A stretch of DNA of 64,000 nucleotides from Pseudofrankia nepalensis (GTDB lineage Bacteria; Actinomycetota; Actinomycetes; Frankiales; Frankiaceae). A program made the position numbers and the translations under genes. Numbering within the stretch: the first letter of the stretch is position 1; each line of letters starts with the position of its first letter. This document shows, piece by piece, positions 9,091 through 17,620 of this stretch. The DNA is taken from assembly GCF_016786305.1 (NCBI RefSeq), contig NZ_JADWYV010000002.1; one strand, written 5' to 3'. The notes beneath the pieces were generated by a model. That model worked only from the letters and a program-made list of their open reading frames with translations, had not been told where the DNA came from and did no database searches.

Positions 9091-9178
9091 GGCTGTTCCT
9101 TCCTCATTGTCCCGCATGTCACGGGCCGGGCACCCGCTGGGCTGCCCGTGCTGGAGCTGTGCCTGCACGACCGGGCGG

Positions 9179-10039
9179 TCAGCGCGGGCCGAGGACGTGC
9201 TGTTGCTGTGCGCCGAGCCCTTCGATGCCCAGCTCCATGACGTCGCCGGGCTGCAGCCAGACGGGCGGGTCGAACCCCATCCCCACACCGGGCGGGGTGC
9301 CGGTGTTGATGAGGTCACCGGGCTCCAGAACAAGGAACTGGCTGAGGTGGTGAACGATGAAGCACGGGTCGAAGATCATGGTCTTGGTGGATCCGGCCTG
9401 GCGGCGGACGCCGTTCACGTCGAGCCACATGTCCAGCGCGAGTACGTCGTCGATCTCGTCGGAGGTGACCAACCACGGCCCCGCGGGGTTGAAGGTCTCG
9501 GCGGACTTGCCCTTGACCCACTGACCGCCCCGTTCCATCTGGAACGCGCGCTCGCTGACGTCGTTCACCACCAGATAGCCGGCGATAGCATCCCTGGCGT
9601 CGTCGACAGAGTCGAGATAGCTGGTTCTCCGGCCGATGACAAGGCCGAGTTCCACCTCCCAGTCGGGCTTGGTGGAGCCGCGGGGGATGCGTACGTCGTC
9701 GTCCGGGCCGACCAGCGTGTTCGGTGACTTGGTGAACAGGATCGGCTCGTCGGGAACCGCCTGCCCGGTCTCGGCGGCGTGGTCACGGTAGTTCAGGCCG
9801 ATGCAGAGGATCTGATGCGGCCGGGCGATCGGGGCGCCGGTCCGCTCCCCGGCGAACCGGGAGACCTGGCCGGAGGCCGCGCGTTCGGCCACGACCGGCC
9901 GGATGCGGTCGAGGCCGCCCGTGCCGAAGAAGGTCTCGTCGAAGTCGCCGACCACGTCGGAGAGGTCGACGTAGGTCTCGTCGTCGATGCGGGCGACGGG
10001 CTTCTCTGTGCCGGGCGCGCCGATGCGCATGAGATACAC
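9179..10039 (-). CDS. Fumarylacetoacetate hydrolase (FAH)-family protein, probable 2,4-diketo-3-deoxyaldonate hydrolase
   Basis: FAH-fold protein of 286 residues. Seen: ILCIGLNYRDHAAE, ILFTKSPNTLVGPDDDV, and the metal-binding run DWEVELGLVIGR with two glutamates, followed by GYLVVNDVSER and the C-terminal GTPPGVGMG. Start GTG 10039 has GGAG seven bases upstream; ATG 10030 is close by. Family members in sugar operons cleave 2,4-diketo-3-deoxyaldonates to pyruvate plus a 2-hydroxyacid. The surrounding lactonase, dehydratase and SDR make that more likely here than isomerase or aromatic meta-cleavage activity. Confidence 0.9.
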   Translation of the reverse strand: MYLMRIGAPGTEKPVARIDDETYVDLSDVVGDFDETFFGTGGLDRIRPVVAERAASGQVSRFAGERTGAPIARPHQILCIGLNYRDHAAETGQAVPDEPILFTKSPNTLVGPDDDVRIPRGSTKPDWEVELGLVIGRRTSYLDSVDDARDAIAGYLVVNDVSERAFQMERGGQWVKGKSAETFNPAGPWLVTSDEIDDVLALDMWLDVNGVRRQAGSTKTMIFDPCFIVHHLSQFLVLEPGDLINTGTPPGVGMGFDPPVWLQPGDVMELGIEGLGAQQQHVLGPR

Positions 10040-10143
10040 GGTGACGCTCCAGGGATCGGCGGCACGCTGGCCGCGGGGGCGGCCGGTGGCCGGGACGGGT
10101 GGAATTGGCGTGGATCCCCGGCCGGCGGGAGACCAGGGGCCGG

Positions 10144-10959
10144 CTATCGGGACGGGTGTGGCTCGCCGAGAGGTCCGAGCGTGCGGCGGATCTCGCCGAG
10201 GGCGTCCACGAGGGAACTGACGGGGGTGCGATAGGCCAGCGCGCTGATGCTCACCGCGCCGCTGGGCGTGGCGGGCGACGTGGGATAGACCGGGAGAGCT
10301 ATGCAGTTGATCCCGTTTTCGTTCTCCTGGTCGTCGGTCGCGTAGCCCCGTTCCCGGATCTCCCTCAGGTCGCGGTGGAGGTCGTCGACCGTGCACCGGG
10401 TCCGTGGGGTGCGCCGGGCGAGCGGGAGGTCGTCCACCCACGCCGCGACGTCCTCGCGAGTCCGCAGGTGGTGGGCGAGGAGCAGTTTTCCGACTCCGGT
10501 GGCGTGAGCCGGGTTGCGTCCGCCGATCGTCGAGGTGAGCCGGACCGCGCCGGCGGGTGGGTCAACCTTGGCGCGGTAGACGACCTCGCGGCCGTCGAGC
10601 ACCGCGTAGTGCGTGGTCTCGCCGAACCGGCTGGCCAGGAGCTCGAGCACAGGACGGACTCGCACGTGCTCGGGCCGGGCCTCGTGGTGCGCGAAGGCCA
10701 TCCGCAGGAACTCGTCGCCCAGCCGGTAGCGGCCTCGTTCGTCCTGATCGGCCAGGCCGGCCCGGCACAACGCCCGTAGCCCGCGGTGCACTGTGGGCTT
10801 GGGGCTGCCGATGGCGCGCGTCAGCTCGTCCAGCCCGACCCCGTCGGGGTGCCGGGCCAGTTCCTTCAGGACGGCGAGAACGCGGTCGGACCCCACCAGT
10901 CGGCTTTCCTCGGCCTTTCCGGAGCTACTGGCCGCTGGCACCGGCACGTTGTCGAGCAC
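10144..10959 (-). CDS. IclR-family transcriptional regulator
   Basis: Regulator of 271 residues from GTG 10959. An N-terminal winged helix (DRVLAVLKELARHPDGVGL, then IGSPKPTVHRGLRALCRAGL) covers about residues 24-85. The IclR effector domain follows, with VYRAKVDPP, HATGVGKLLLAHH and GYATDDQENENGINCIALPV. IclR proteins usually sense an organic acid or sugar acid. It sits inside the sugar operon, with its own 276-base upstream gap carrying the same palindrome that precedes the dehydratase gene. Autoregulation plus control of the whole run is the natural inference. Confidence 0.93.
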   Translation of the reverse strand: MLDNVPVPAASSSGKAEESRLVGSDRVLAVLKELARHPDGVGLDELTRAIGSPKPTVHRGLRALCRAGLADQDERGRYRLGDEFLRMAFAHHEARPEHVRVRPVLELLASRFGETTHYAVLDGREVVYRAKVDPPAGAVRLTSTIGGRNPAHATGVGKLLLAHHLRTREDVAAWVDDLPLARRTPRTRCTVDDLHRDLREIRERGYATDDQENENGINCIALPVYPTSPATPSGAVSISALAYRTPVSSLVDALGEIRRTLGPLGEPHPSR

Positions 10960-10993
10960 GGAAGCACACTATCTCCCGTTCCATTAATTCGTC

Positions 10994-11014
10994 CACCATT
11001 CCAACAGTTGGAAA
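10994..11014. promoter_or_regulatory. Probable IclR operator upstream of the IclR gene
   Basis: TTCCAACAGTTGGAA at 10999-11013 is a perfect palindrome of seven-base arms around one base. The whole 21-base interval differs at one position from 16641-16661, before the dehydratase. A weaker GTTCCATTAATTC element lies at 10978-10990. The site is 35-55 bases upstream of the IclR start codon. Confidence 0.75.
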
Positions 11015-11235
11015 TCGACCATGGTGGCTTCTGATCGCCTCGGCGCGCCTGGTGAAGGCGGCGATACCCGCTCGGTCCACTTGCAGCCGGTCCCAGCTGG
11101 GGTCTTGCGTGGCTCGTCGGCGGTGGCGTGCACGGGGCCGGCGACCGTGACGGGCTGGCGGCGCTCGGTGCCTCCCAGGCCGGTGTCCCGCGCCGGTGAA
11201 TGAGTCGAAGATGACGGGGGCATCGGTGCCGGGAA

Positions 11236-11919
11236 TCAGTAGGTGGCGCGGCCGCCGCTGATGTCGTAGACGGCTCCGGTGGAAAAACTGACCTTGTCGG
11301 AGGCGAGCCAGGCGACAAGTTCGGCGACTTCCTCTGGGCGTCCGAGGCGTTTCATGGGGATCAGGCTGGTGATGTGAGCAAGTGCGTCGGGAGCGGTGCT
11401 GGCGTTCATCGGCGTCTCGATGACGGCCGGAGAGATGACGTTGGCCAGTACCCCGCTGGTGGCCAGCTCCTTGCCGAGCGACTTGGTCAGGCCGATGACA
11501 GCGGCCTTCGACGCCGAGTACGGCGACATGTTTGGATTTCCGTCCTTGCCAGCCATGCTGGCGATGTTGACGATGCGTCCCCAGCCGCGCTCGATCATTC
11601 CGGGGATGAACGCCTGGCAGGTGTTGAAGGTGCCTCGCACATTGACGGCGAAGGTGCGTTCCCAGCTGTCGTGTGCTATCTCCCACAGCGGCGCGTTCGG
11701 GCCAACGATGCCGGCGGAGTTGACGAGGATGTCGACCGGGCCGATTGTCGCGGCGGCGGCGCGGACGGCCGCTGGGTCGGTGACGTCGACGCGCAGGTCG
11801 GCGCCGTCGGCGATGTCGAGGGTGACGACCCTGACGCGGTCTTCGGCCAGCCGCGTGGCGGCGGCTTTTCCGAGGCCGCTCATGCCACCGGTGACGAGGG
11901 CCGTGCGGCTGGCGCTCAT
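11236..11919 (-). CDS. SDR, probable 2-keto-3-deoxyaldonate dehydrogenase
   Basis: Short SDR of 227 residues: TGGMSGLG cofactor motif near residue 11, Asp in VTLDIADG, IVNIASMAGKDG with the catalytic Ser, YSASK active site, and STGAVYDISGG at the C-terminus. In the diketo pathway an SDR oxidises C4 of the 2-keto-3-deoxyaldonate so that the FAH-family enzyme can hydrolyse the product. Its position between the dehydrogenase/dehydratase pair and the hydrolase fits that role. Other SDR substrates are possible; the assignment is from context. Confidence 0.87.
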   Translation of the reverse strand: MSASRTALVTGGMSGLGKAAATRLAEDRVRVVTLDIADGADLRVDVTDPAAVRAAAATIGPVDILVNSAGIVGPNAPLWEIAHDSWERTFAVNVRGTFNTCQAFIPGMIERGWGRIVNIASMAGKDGNPNMSPYSASKAAVIGLTKSLGKELATSGVLANVISPAVIETPMNASTAPDALAHITSLIPMKRLGRPEEVAELVAWLASDKVSFSTGAVYDISGGRATY

Positions 11920-12004
11920 CGGTGCCCGGCCTGGTGTCGTCTCCCGGATGCCGCCCCGGGTATGTCGGCGGTACCGGTCGGAAGGGTTGGTCTGGTCATT
12001 TTTG

Positions 12005-14932
12005 TCATCGCTGTCCTGTCGGGTGGGAGCGAGCCGGTGGGTCCTGCCGGGGGCGGGTCACCCGTTCGAGGACCTCGAGAATGTGTTGGTATGTGCGTCC
12101 GGTCGCCCGGGTCATGCCGAGTTCGCAGGTCCGGTTGAGCGAGACGTGCGCGGTGGCGTCGTAGCCGCGGACGGCGCGTGCCTCCGCGGCGGTGGCGGAT
12201 GCTGTGAGCTCGGGGTGCAGCAGGCCGCGGTCGCCGGCGAAGGCGCAGCAGCTCCACTCCTCGGGCCACAAGACGTCTTCGGCGATTGCGGCGGCGACGC
12301 GTTCCAGCGCCGGGTTCAGTCCCAGTCGCGTGGAGGAGCAGGTGGGATGTACGACCACGGACGGGATACGCCGGGCGGCGGGGAGGGCGGGGAGCACGAC
12401 GCCGTCGACGAAGTCGACGGCGTCGACGACCCGCACACCCTCGTTGGCCAGTTGCTGCTGGAGGCCCTCGGTGCACGACGCGGCGTCGACGACGACGCAT
12501 AGCGCGCCGTTGTCGGACTCCCGTCGAAGGATCGGCACGACCCGGGCGTGCATGGCGGCGTGCCCGGCGTTGAGGCCCTTCGACTTCCAGGGGGTGCCGC
12601 AGCAGAGGGAGGCGATCTCGTCCGGGATCCGGACGGGGATGCCGGCTCGCCCGCACAGCGCCAGGAACGCGTCGCGGACGCCGGTGGCCGGGCCGAACAT
12701 GGTCGAGACGCAGGACGGGAAGTAGACCGCCTGGGCGGCGGCGGTGGCGCCTGGACGCCGGCGAGTCCCGCCACGGGGCAGGTCGGCCGACCAGGCTGGC
12801 ACGTCGTCGGCGCCGAGCAACGCCCGGGCGACGGCGCTGACCTGCCTGGGCAGCGGAGCGGGGACGCTCCGCGCGGCGGTGAGCGCGGCAGCGGCGGTTC
12901 GGGTGCCGCCGTCCCAGTGGCGGGCCGCCACCTTCCAGGCGGCCTGCTCGACCGGTCCGCGGCTCTCGGCCCGCAGCCGCCTGGTGAGATCGCCGGTGTC
13001 GATGAGGACGGGGCAGGCGGTTTGGCACATGCCGTCGACGGCGCAGGTCTCGACTGCGTCGTACCTGTACTCCCGCTCCAGCCGTCGCAGGAGTTCGAAG
13101 TCTCCGATCGTGCGGGCGCGGGCGATCTCGCGGCGCAGGACGATGCGTTGGCGGGGGGAGGTAGTGAGGTCCTTGCTGGGGCACACGGGTTCGCAGTAGC
13201 CGCACTCGACGCAGCGATCGACCTCGGCCTCGACGGTGGGTGTGGACTTGAGGTGGCGGATGTGCGCGGCAGGGTCCTCGTCGAGCAGGGTGCCGGGGTT
13301 GAGCAGGCCGTTCGGGTCGATGAGGCGTTTCACCTCCCGCATGACGTCGTACAGTTCGTCGCCGTACTGCCGGCGGACAAACGGGGCCATGATGCGTCCG
13401 GTGCCGTGCTCGGCCTTGAGCGTCCCGCCTTGGCCAAGGACGAGGTCGACCATGTCCTCGGTGAAGGAGAGGTAGCGCCGTACCAGTTCGGGGCGGTCGA
13501 AGTCCTCGTTGAGCAGGAAGTGGATGTTGCCGTCGCGGGCGTGGCCGAAGATCACGCTGTCGCCGTAGTCGTGCCTGCCGAAGAGGACATTCAGCTCTTG
13601 GCAGGTCGCCATCAGGTTGTCGACCAGGACGGCGATGTCCTCCAGCAGCGCGGTGGTCCCGGATGGGCGGGCTCCGGCCACTGCCGCATACAGCCCTTTG
13701 CGGATCCGCCATAGCGCGGCGCGGGTTCGAGGGTCGGAGCTGAGCACGTTCCGCGTTTGTTCGGTCACCAGCGGCAGTGCGCTCAGGACTGTGTCTGAGT
13801 CTTCGACCCGCTCCCGAAGCTGTTCGGCGGTTGGCTGCTGGTGCTCGACGAGCAGGGCGGCGTGGCCGCGGACCGCGAGGTTTCGCAGCTGCTCGGGGGC
13901 ACTGGGATCGCGCTGGGCCACGCGCAGGCTGGTGGCGTCGAGCAATTCGATGACGGTGAATCCGGTGGCCACGAGCTCCGGCAGCGCCGCGGTGGCGACG
14001 GCGAGGTCCGGGAGCACAAGCAGTGCGGTGGCGGCGTGCGGGTGCGCTGGAACGGTGCGGAAGGTGGCCTCGGCGACGAACGCCAGGGTCCCTTCGCTGC
14101 CGATCACCAGGTGGGTGAGGATGTCCAGCGGCCGGAGGTGATCGGCGAACGAGTTCACGCTGTAACCCATCGTGTTCTTCAGGGTGTACAGCCGGCGGAT
14201 GGTCGCCATCGACGCCGGATTGCCGCGGACCCGGTCGCGGAGTCGGGCGAGACCTGCATGGATGCGCGGTTCCAAGGTCCGCAGCCGCTGGTCAGCGTCG
14301 GGCGCGCTGGTATCCACCACCGTGCCGCTGGGAAGCACGAGGATCGCTGACTCCAGCGTCTGGTAGGTGTTTCGCTCGACGCCGCAGGACATTCCGCTGG
14401 AGTTATTGGCCACGACGCCGCCGATGGTGCACGCCGACTCACTGGCCGGGTCGGGTCCGAGCCGGCGGCCGTATTGGGCGAGCCGACTGTTGACCGCACG
14501 CACGGTCGCCCCGGGCTGCACCCGCACGCGCGCGCCGTCGTCGAGCACTTCGATGGCGCGGAAGTCACGCCGAGTGTCCACGAGGACGCCGCCGGCGGTG
14601 GCTTGCCCAGACAGGCTGGTTCCACCTGAACGGAAGGTCAGTGGTACCCCGGTCGCCGCACTGGTCCGTAGCAGCGCGGCGACCTGATCGGCGTCGGCCG
14701 GGGCCACCACCGCCCGCGGTACCAGCAGGTAGTGCGAGGCGTCGTGCGCGAAGGCCAGCCGGTCCGACGCCCGGGCCGCGACCCGCCCCGGGGCCGCCTG
14801 GTCCAGCGCGGCGACGAGGCGGCTGTCGACGGAGAGCGGGTCGCCATCGAGCGGGCTGGAGCCATAGCTCTGATCATGTGCGTGGCGTCGGGCCGCGATG
14901 AGGCGCCGTCCGCGACGGTCAGTGCGACTCAC
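12005..14932 (-). CDS. FAD- and [4Fe-4S]-binding 2-hydroxyacid dehydrogenase (Dld/GlcD-GlcF-like fusion)
   Basis: Large 975-residue oxidase. Residues about 50-260 form a PCMH-type FAD domain (VPLTFRSGGTSLSGQA, CTIGGVVANNSSGM), followed by the FAD-oxidase C domain (GHARDGNIHFLLN, KAEHGTGRI, DPNGLLNPG). Two ferredoxin cysteine clusters, CVECGYCEPVCP and CAVDGMCQTACP, lie near 570-640, and CCG modules (LCCGTPWKSKG, HPTCSSTRLG, WSCCAFAG) end the protein. This equals GlcD plus GlcF in one chain. It would oxidise D-lactate or glycolate to the 2-oxoacid and pass electrons to the respiratory chain, disposing of the second product of the diketo pathway. GTG 14932 overlaps the dehydratase gene by 14 bases. 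D-2-hydroxyglutarate is an alternative substrate. Confidence 0.9.
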   Translation of the reverse strand: MSRTDRRGRRLIAARRHAHDQSYGSSPLDGDPLSVDSRLVAALDQAAPGRVAARASDRLAFAHDASHYLLVPRAVVAPADADQVAALLRTSAATGVPLTFRSGGTSLSGQATAGGVLVDTRRDFRAIEVLDDGARVRVQPGATVRAVNSRLAQYGRRLGPDPASESACTIGGVVANNSSGMSCGVERNTYQTLESAILVLPSGTVVDTSAPDADQRLRTLEPRIHAGLARLRDRVRGNPASMATIRRLYTLKNTMGYSVNSFADHLRPLDILTHLVIGSEGTLAFVAEATFRTVPAHPHAATALLVLPDLAVATAALPELVATGFTVIELLDATSLRVAQRDPSAPEQLRNLAVRGHAALLVEHQQPTAEQLRERVEDSDTVLSALPLVTEQTRNVLSSDPRTRAALWRIRKGLYAAVAGARPSGTTALLEDIAVLVDNLMATCQELNVLFGRHDYGDSVIFGHARDGNIHFLLNEDFDRPELVRRYLSFTEDMVDLVLGQGGTLKAEHGTGRIMAPFVRRQYGDELYDVMREVKRLIDPNGLLNPGTLLDEDPAAHIRHLKSTPTVEAEVDRCVECGYCEPVCPSKDLTTSPRQRIVLRREIARARTIGDFELLRRLEREYRYDAVETCAVDGMCQTACPVLIDTGDLTRRLRAESRGPVEQAAWKVAARHWDGGTRTAAAALTAARSVPAPLPRQVSAVARALLGADDVPAWSADLPRGGTRRRPGATAAAQAVYFPSCVSTMFGPATGVRDAFLALCGRAGIPVRIPDEIASLCCGTPWKSKGLNAGHAAMHARVVPILRRESDNGALCVVVDAASCTEGLQQQLANEGVRVVDAVDFVDGVVLPALPAARRIPSVVVHPTCSSTRLGLNPALERVAAAIAEDVLWPEEWSCCAFAGDRGLLHPELTASATAAEARAVRGYDATAHVSLNRTCELGMTRATGRTYQHILEVLERVTRPRQDPPARSHPTGQR

Positions 14933-16631
14933 GGCTCACCGCCGACCCACTGGAGCCGACCAGGAAGTCGAGGTCGGCGCCGGTGTCGGCCTGCCGCACG
15001 TGGTCGACGTAGAGCCGCTCCCAGCCGCGTTTCGGGTTGGCGTACGCGGCGATGGTGGCCTCGGCCGGGGTGCGCGTCGCCAGCTCCTCGTCGGAGAGCT
15101 CGACATCAATGCGCCGCGCCGCGGCATCCAGAACAATCATGTCCCCGGTGCGGACGACAGAGAGCGGGCCGCCGGCCGCGGCCTCCGGGGCCACGTGCAG
15201 CACGACGGTCCCGTAGGCGGTTCCGCTCATCCGGCCGTCGCACACCCGCACCATGTCGCGGACGCCTCGCGCCAGCAGCTTCCGCGGCAGCGGCATGTTC
15301 GAGACCTCGGGCATGCCCGGGTAGCCCTGTGGGCCACAGCCGCGCAGTACCAACACCGAGTCCGCGTCGACGTCGAGGGCGGGGTCGTCGATCCGGGCGT
15401 GGAAGTCCTCGATGCTGTCGAAGACGACCGCCCGGCCGCGGTGGCGCAGCAGTTCGGGGGACGCCGCCGCTGGTTTGATCAGTGCTCCGGCGGGCGCGAG
15501 GTTGCCGCGGAGCACGGCGATGCCGCCCTCAGGGACGAGCGGGGCCGACCGTGGCCGGATGACCTCCGGATCCCAGACCGTGACGTCGTCGAGGTAGTCC
15601 ACCAGCCGCCTGCCGGTGACCGTGCGCGCGGTCGGTTCGAGCAGGTCGCGGACCTCTCGCAACACCGCGAGCAACCCGCCGGCGCGGTGTAGGTCCTCCA
15701 TCAGAAACCGGCCCGCCGGCTGCAGGTCGACAAGCACGGGAACGCGCGCGCCGATCCGGTCGAAGTCGTCGATCGTGAGGTCCACTCCGAGCCTTCCCGC
15801 GATCGCGAGCAGGTGCACGACGGCATTGGTGGATCCGCCTATCGCGGCGAGCGTCACGATCGCGTTGTGGAAGGAGTCTTTCGTGAGAAAGGTGCTTGGC
15901 CGCCGGTCGGCGGCGACGAGATCGACGGCCAGCCGGCCGGTCCTGTGTGCTGCCTCCAGCAGGCGGCTGTCCGGCGCGGGTATCCCGGCGACGCCGGGCA
16001 CGATGGTGCCGAGTGCCTCGGCGACCAGCGCCATGGTCGATGCCGTGCCCATCGTGTTGCAGTGCCCGTCGCTACGGATCATGGCCGACTCCGACCGGGC
16101 GAACTGCTCTGCCGACAGCGTGCCAGCCCGTACCTCCTCCGAAAGTCGCCACACGTCCGTGCCGCAGCCGAGCGCGCTCCCCTGAAAGGTTCCGGTGAGC
16201 ATCGGCCCACCAGGGAGGACGACGGACGGCAGGTCGACCGAGGCCGCCGCCATGAGCAGTGCCGGAATCGTCTTGTCGCAGCCGCCGAGGAGCACGACAC
16301 CGTCGATCGGGTTGGCGCGCAGCATCTCCTCGGTCGCCATCGCGGCGAGGTTGCGCCAGAGCATCGCGGTGGGTCGCACCTGTGTCTCGCCTAGGGAGAG
16401 GACCGGTAGCTCCAGGGGGATGCCACCTGCCTCGTAGACACCGTTCCGCACGGCGGCCGCGACCGCGGTCAGGTGGGCGTTGCATGGGGTCAGGTCCGAC
16501 GCGGTGTTCGCGATCGCGATCTGCGGCCGGCCGGTGAACGCGTCCGCCGGCCGGCCGCGGCGCATCCAAGCCCGGTGGATGTAGGCGTTCCGGTCCTCTC
16601 CCGCGTACCACTGCGCACTCCGGAGCGGCAC
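14919..16631 (-). CDS. IlvD/Edd-family dehydratase, probable sugar-acid dehydratase
   Basis: Protein of 570 residues from GTG 16631. Fe-S cysteines occur in the three expected places: SDLTPCNAH, LLGGCDKTIPA and SDGHCNTMGTAST. AAIGGSTNAVVHLLAIA, MLTGTFQG and CDGRMSGTAYG are also family hallmarks. It could be dihydroxyacid dehydratase of valine/isoleucine synthesis, but its place before lactonase, FAH hydrolase and IclR genes, and a probable IclR operator ten bases upstream of the start, point to an aldonate dehydratase making a 2-keto-3-deoxyaldonate. It is the first gene of the minus-strand run and overlaps the FAD gene. Confidence 0.88.
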   Translation of the reverse strand: MPLRSAQWYAGEDRNAYIHRAWMRRGRPADAFTGRPQIAIANTASDLTPCNAHLTAVAAAVRNGVYEAGGIPLELPVLSLGETQVRPTAMLWRNLAAMATEEMLRANPIDGVVLLGGCDKTIPALLMAAASVDLPSVVLPGGPMLTGTFQGSALGCGTDVWRLSEEVRAGTLSAEQFARSESAMIRSDGHCNTMGTASTMALVAEALGTIVPGVAGIPAPDSRLLEAAHRTGRLAVDLVAADRRPSTFLTKDSFHNAIVTLAAIGGSTNAVVHLLAIAGRLGVDLTIDDFDRIGARVPVLVDLQPAGRFLMEDLHRAGGLLAVLREVRDLLEPTARTVTGRRLVDYLDDVTVWDPEVIRPRSAPLVPEGGIAVLRGNLAPAGALIKPAAASPELLRHRGRAVVFDSIEDFHARIDDPALDVDADSVLVLRGCGPQGYPGMPEVSNMPLPRKLLARGVRDMVRVCDGRMSGTAYGTVVLHVAPEAAAGGPLSVVRTGDMIVLDAAARRIDVELSDEELATRTPAEATIAAYANPKRGWERLYVDHVRQADTGADLDFLVGSSGSAVSRESH

Positions 16632-16640
16632 CTACGTCAC

Positions 16641-16661
16641 CACCATTCCAATAGTTGGAAA
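16641..16661. promoter_or_regulatory. Probable IclR operator upstream of the dehydratase operon
   Basis: TTCCAATAGTTGGAA at 16646-16660 is the same palindrome as before the IclR gene, with one base changed. A second element, CTAATAACTGGAAC at 16669-16682, follows 8 bases later. The site is only ten bases upstream of the GTG, so binding would cover the promoter or 5' end. Confidence 0.75.
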
Positions 16662-16846
16662 GAAGGTCTAATAACTGGAACACTCGGAAGCATACGTGGT
16701 GGTGGCCTGAGGCGACAGCGGTCGATCCAGGGCAAGTGATCTTGGGAAACGCCGATGCGGCGCTGGCACGTATGTGCCGTCTGCTCCGAACGCAACCGTT
16801 TCCGCCGATCCGCGCTTGCACGCGTCAGTTGGCGGTGCTACCGTCC

Positions 16847-16866
16847 ACTTCGCTTAGCGCGCTAGC
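16847..16866. promoter_or_regulatory. LacI-type palindrome upstream of the GH2 relic
   Basis: The interval contains TAGCGCGCTA (16855-16864), a perfect ten-base palindrome, inside CTTAGCGCGCTAGC. It resembles the CTNGC..GCTAG sites beside the lacI genes at 20 and 44.8 kb. It lies about 140 bases before the GH2 relic, as the sites at 23.85 kb precede the intact GH2 gene. Confidence 0.5.
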
Positions 16867-17620
16867 ACTCTGAGCGCATTCCAGGCGCGGGACAGATCCG
16901 CCCGCCGCTGTGGCCCTGCGCCCATAGCCGCCGATGTGCGCCCTCCATGGACGTGTTCAGGCGGTGGCCTACCTGAACACATTTCCTGAGCCGACCAGGA
17001 GTTCTGTTGACCCGCGCACCCTTCGACAACGGCTTGGTTCTACACGGAAAGCGCGACGCGTTCCTGCCGCTCCCCTGCGGGGTCGGCGAAGACCAAGCAG
17101 CGGTCAGGCTTCCTCACGGTACCGCGGTGTGGCAGGCTCAGGAGCGATCGACACCACAGCGGGCCGGCTCGGCTTCAGTCTGACAAGACATACAAGCGCG
17201 AGACGGTCCACGGATCGCCGGAACATCGATACCGATAATCGGTCGCCGGAGGCGATATACCCGTACACGGGGCGTGCGCCAACCTTATTCCGGATACCAA
17301 TGTGCGGTACTGCTTTTTTGATTTCCACGAGAATCGGTCATTGAAATACGACGAGGATGCCAATGCCTTGACGGAGGCTCGCGGCCAGGACGCCCCCGCC
17401 CGTGGCAAGGCAGCGGAATTTGCCGCACCTTCATGACATTCATTGGCCGATCAGAACACGCGATCTGGACCGCCGTGGCACAGCACCCGTTGACGACCGA
17501 CTTGGCTCGTAGCGGTGGCGACCCGACGGCGCGACGAGTCGCGGCGCCGTGAATGCTCGAGGTCCCGACCGCGGCCGTCAAGGCCGCAGCAAATTTCGAT
17601 GCAGAAATATAGGGGGAAAA
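16867..17620. other. Non-coding stretch holding a GH2 relic
   Basis: Apart from the relic at 17007-17183, nothing functional was recognised. Between 17184 and 17610 the base composition is less GC-rich than its surroundings (for example around 17290-17360) and frames are short. It ends with the strong ribosome binding site AGGGGG of the binding-protein gene. Promoters for that gene must lie here, but none could be assigned. Confidence 0.4.
17007..17183 (+). pseudogene. N-terminal relic of a GH2 glycosidase
   Basis: The 58-codon frame contains FDNGLVLHGKRDAF and, about 12 residues later, AAVRLPHGTAV. These match the start of the intact GH2 protein at 23988 (FNDGWSYRRKPDAF, then EAVRLPHDAMV) in order and spacing. 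The similarity stops before TGA at 17181. The rest of the gene is absent. With the LacI-type palindrome upstream, it looks like the remains of a second copy of the GH2 locus. Confidence 0.65.

Noticed and set aside
14919..16631. Annotation as IlvD of branched-chain amino acid biosynthesis
   Set aside because: No other ilv or leu genes are near, and the operator, lactonase, FAH hydrolase and IclR context favour a sugar-acid dehydratase. Sequence alone cannot fully exclude IlvD.
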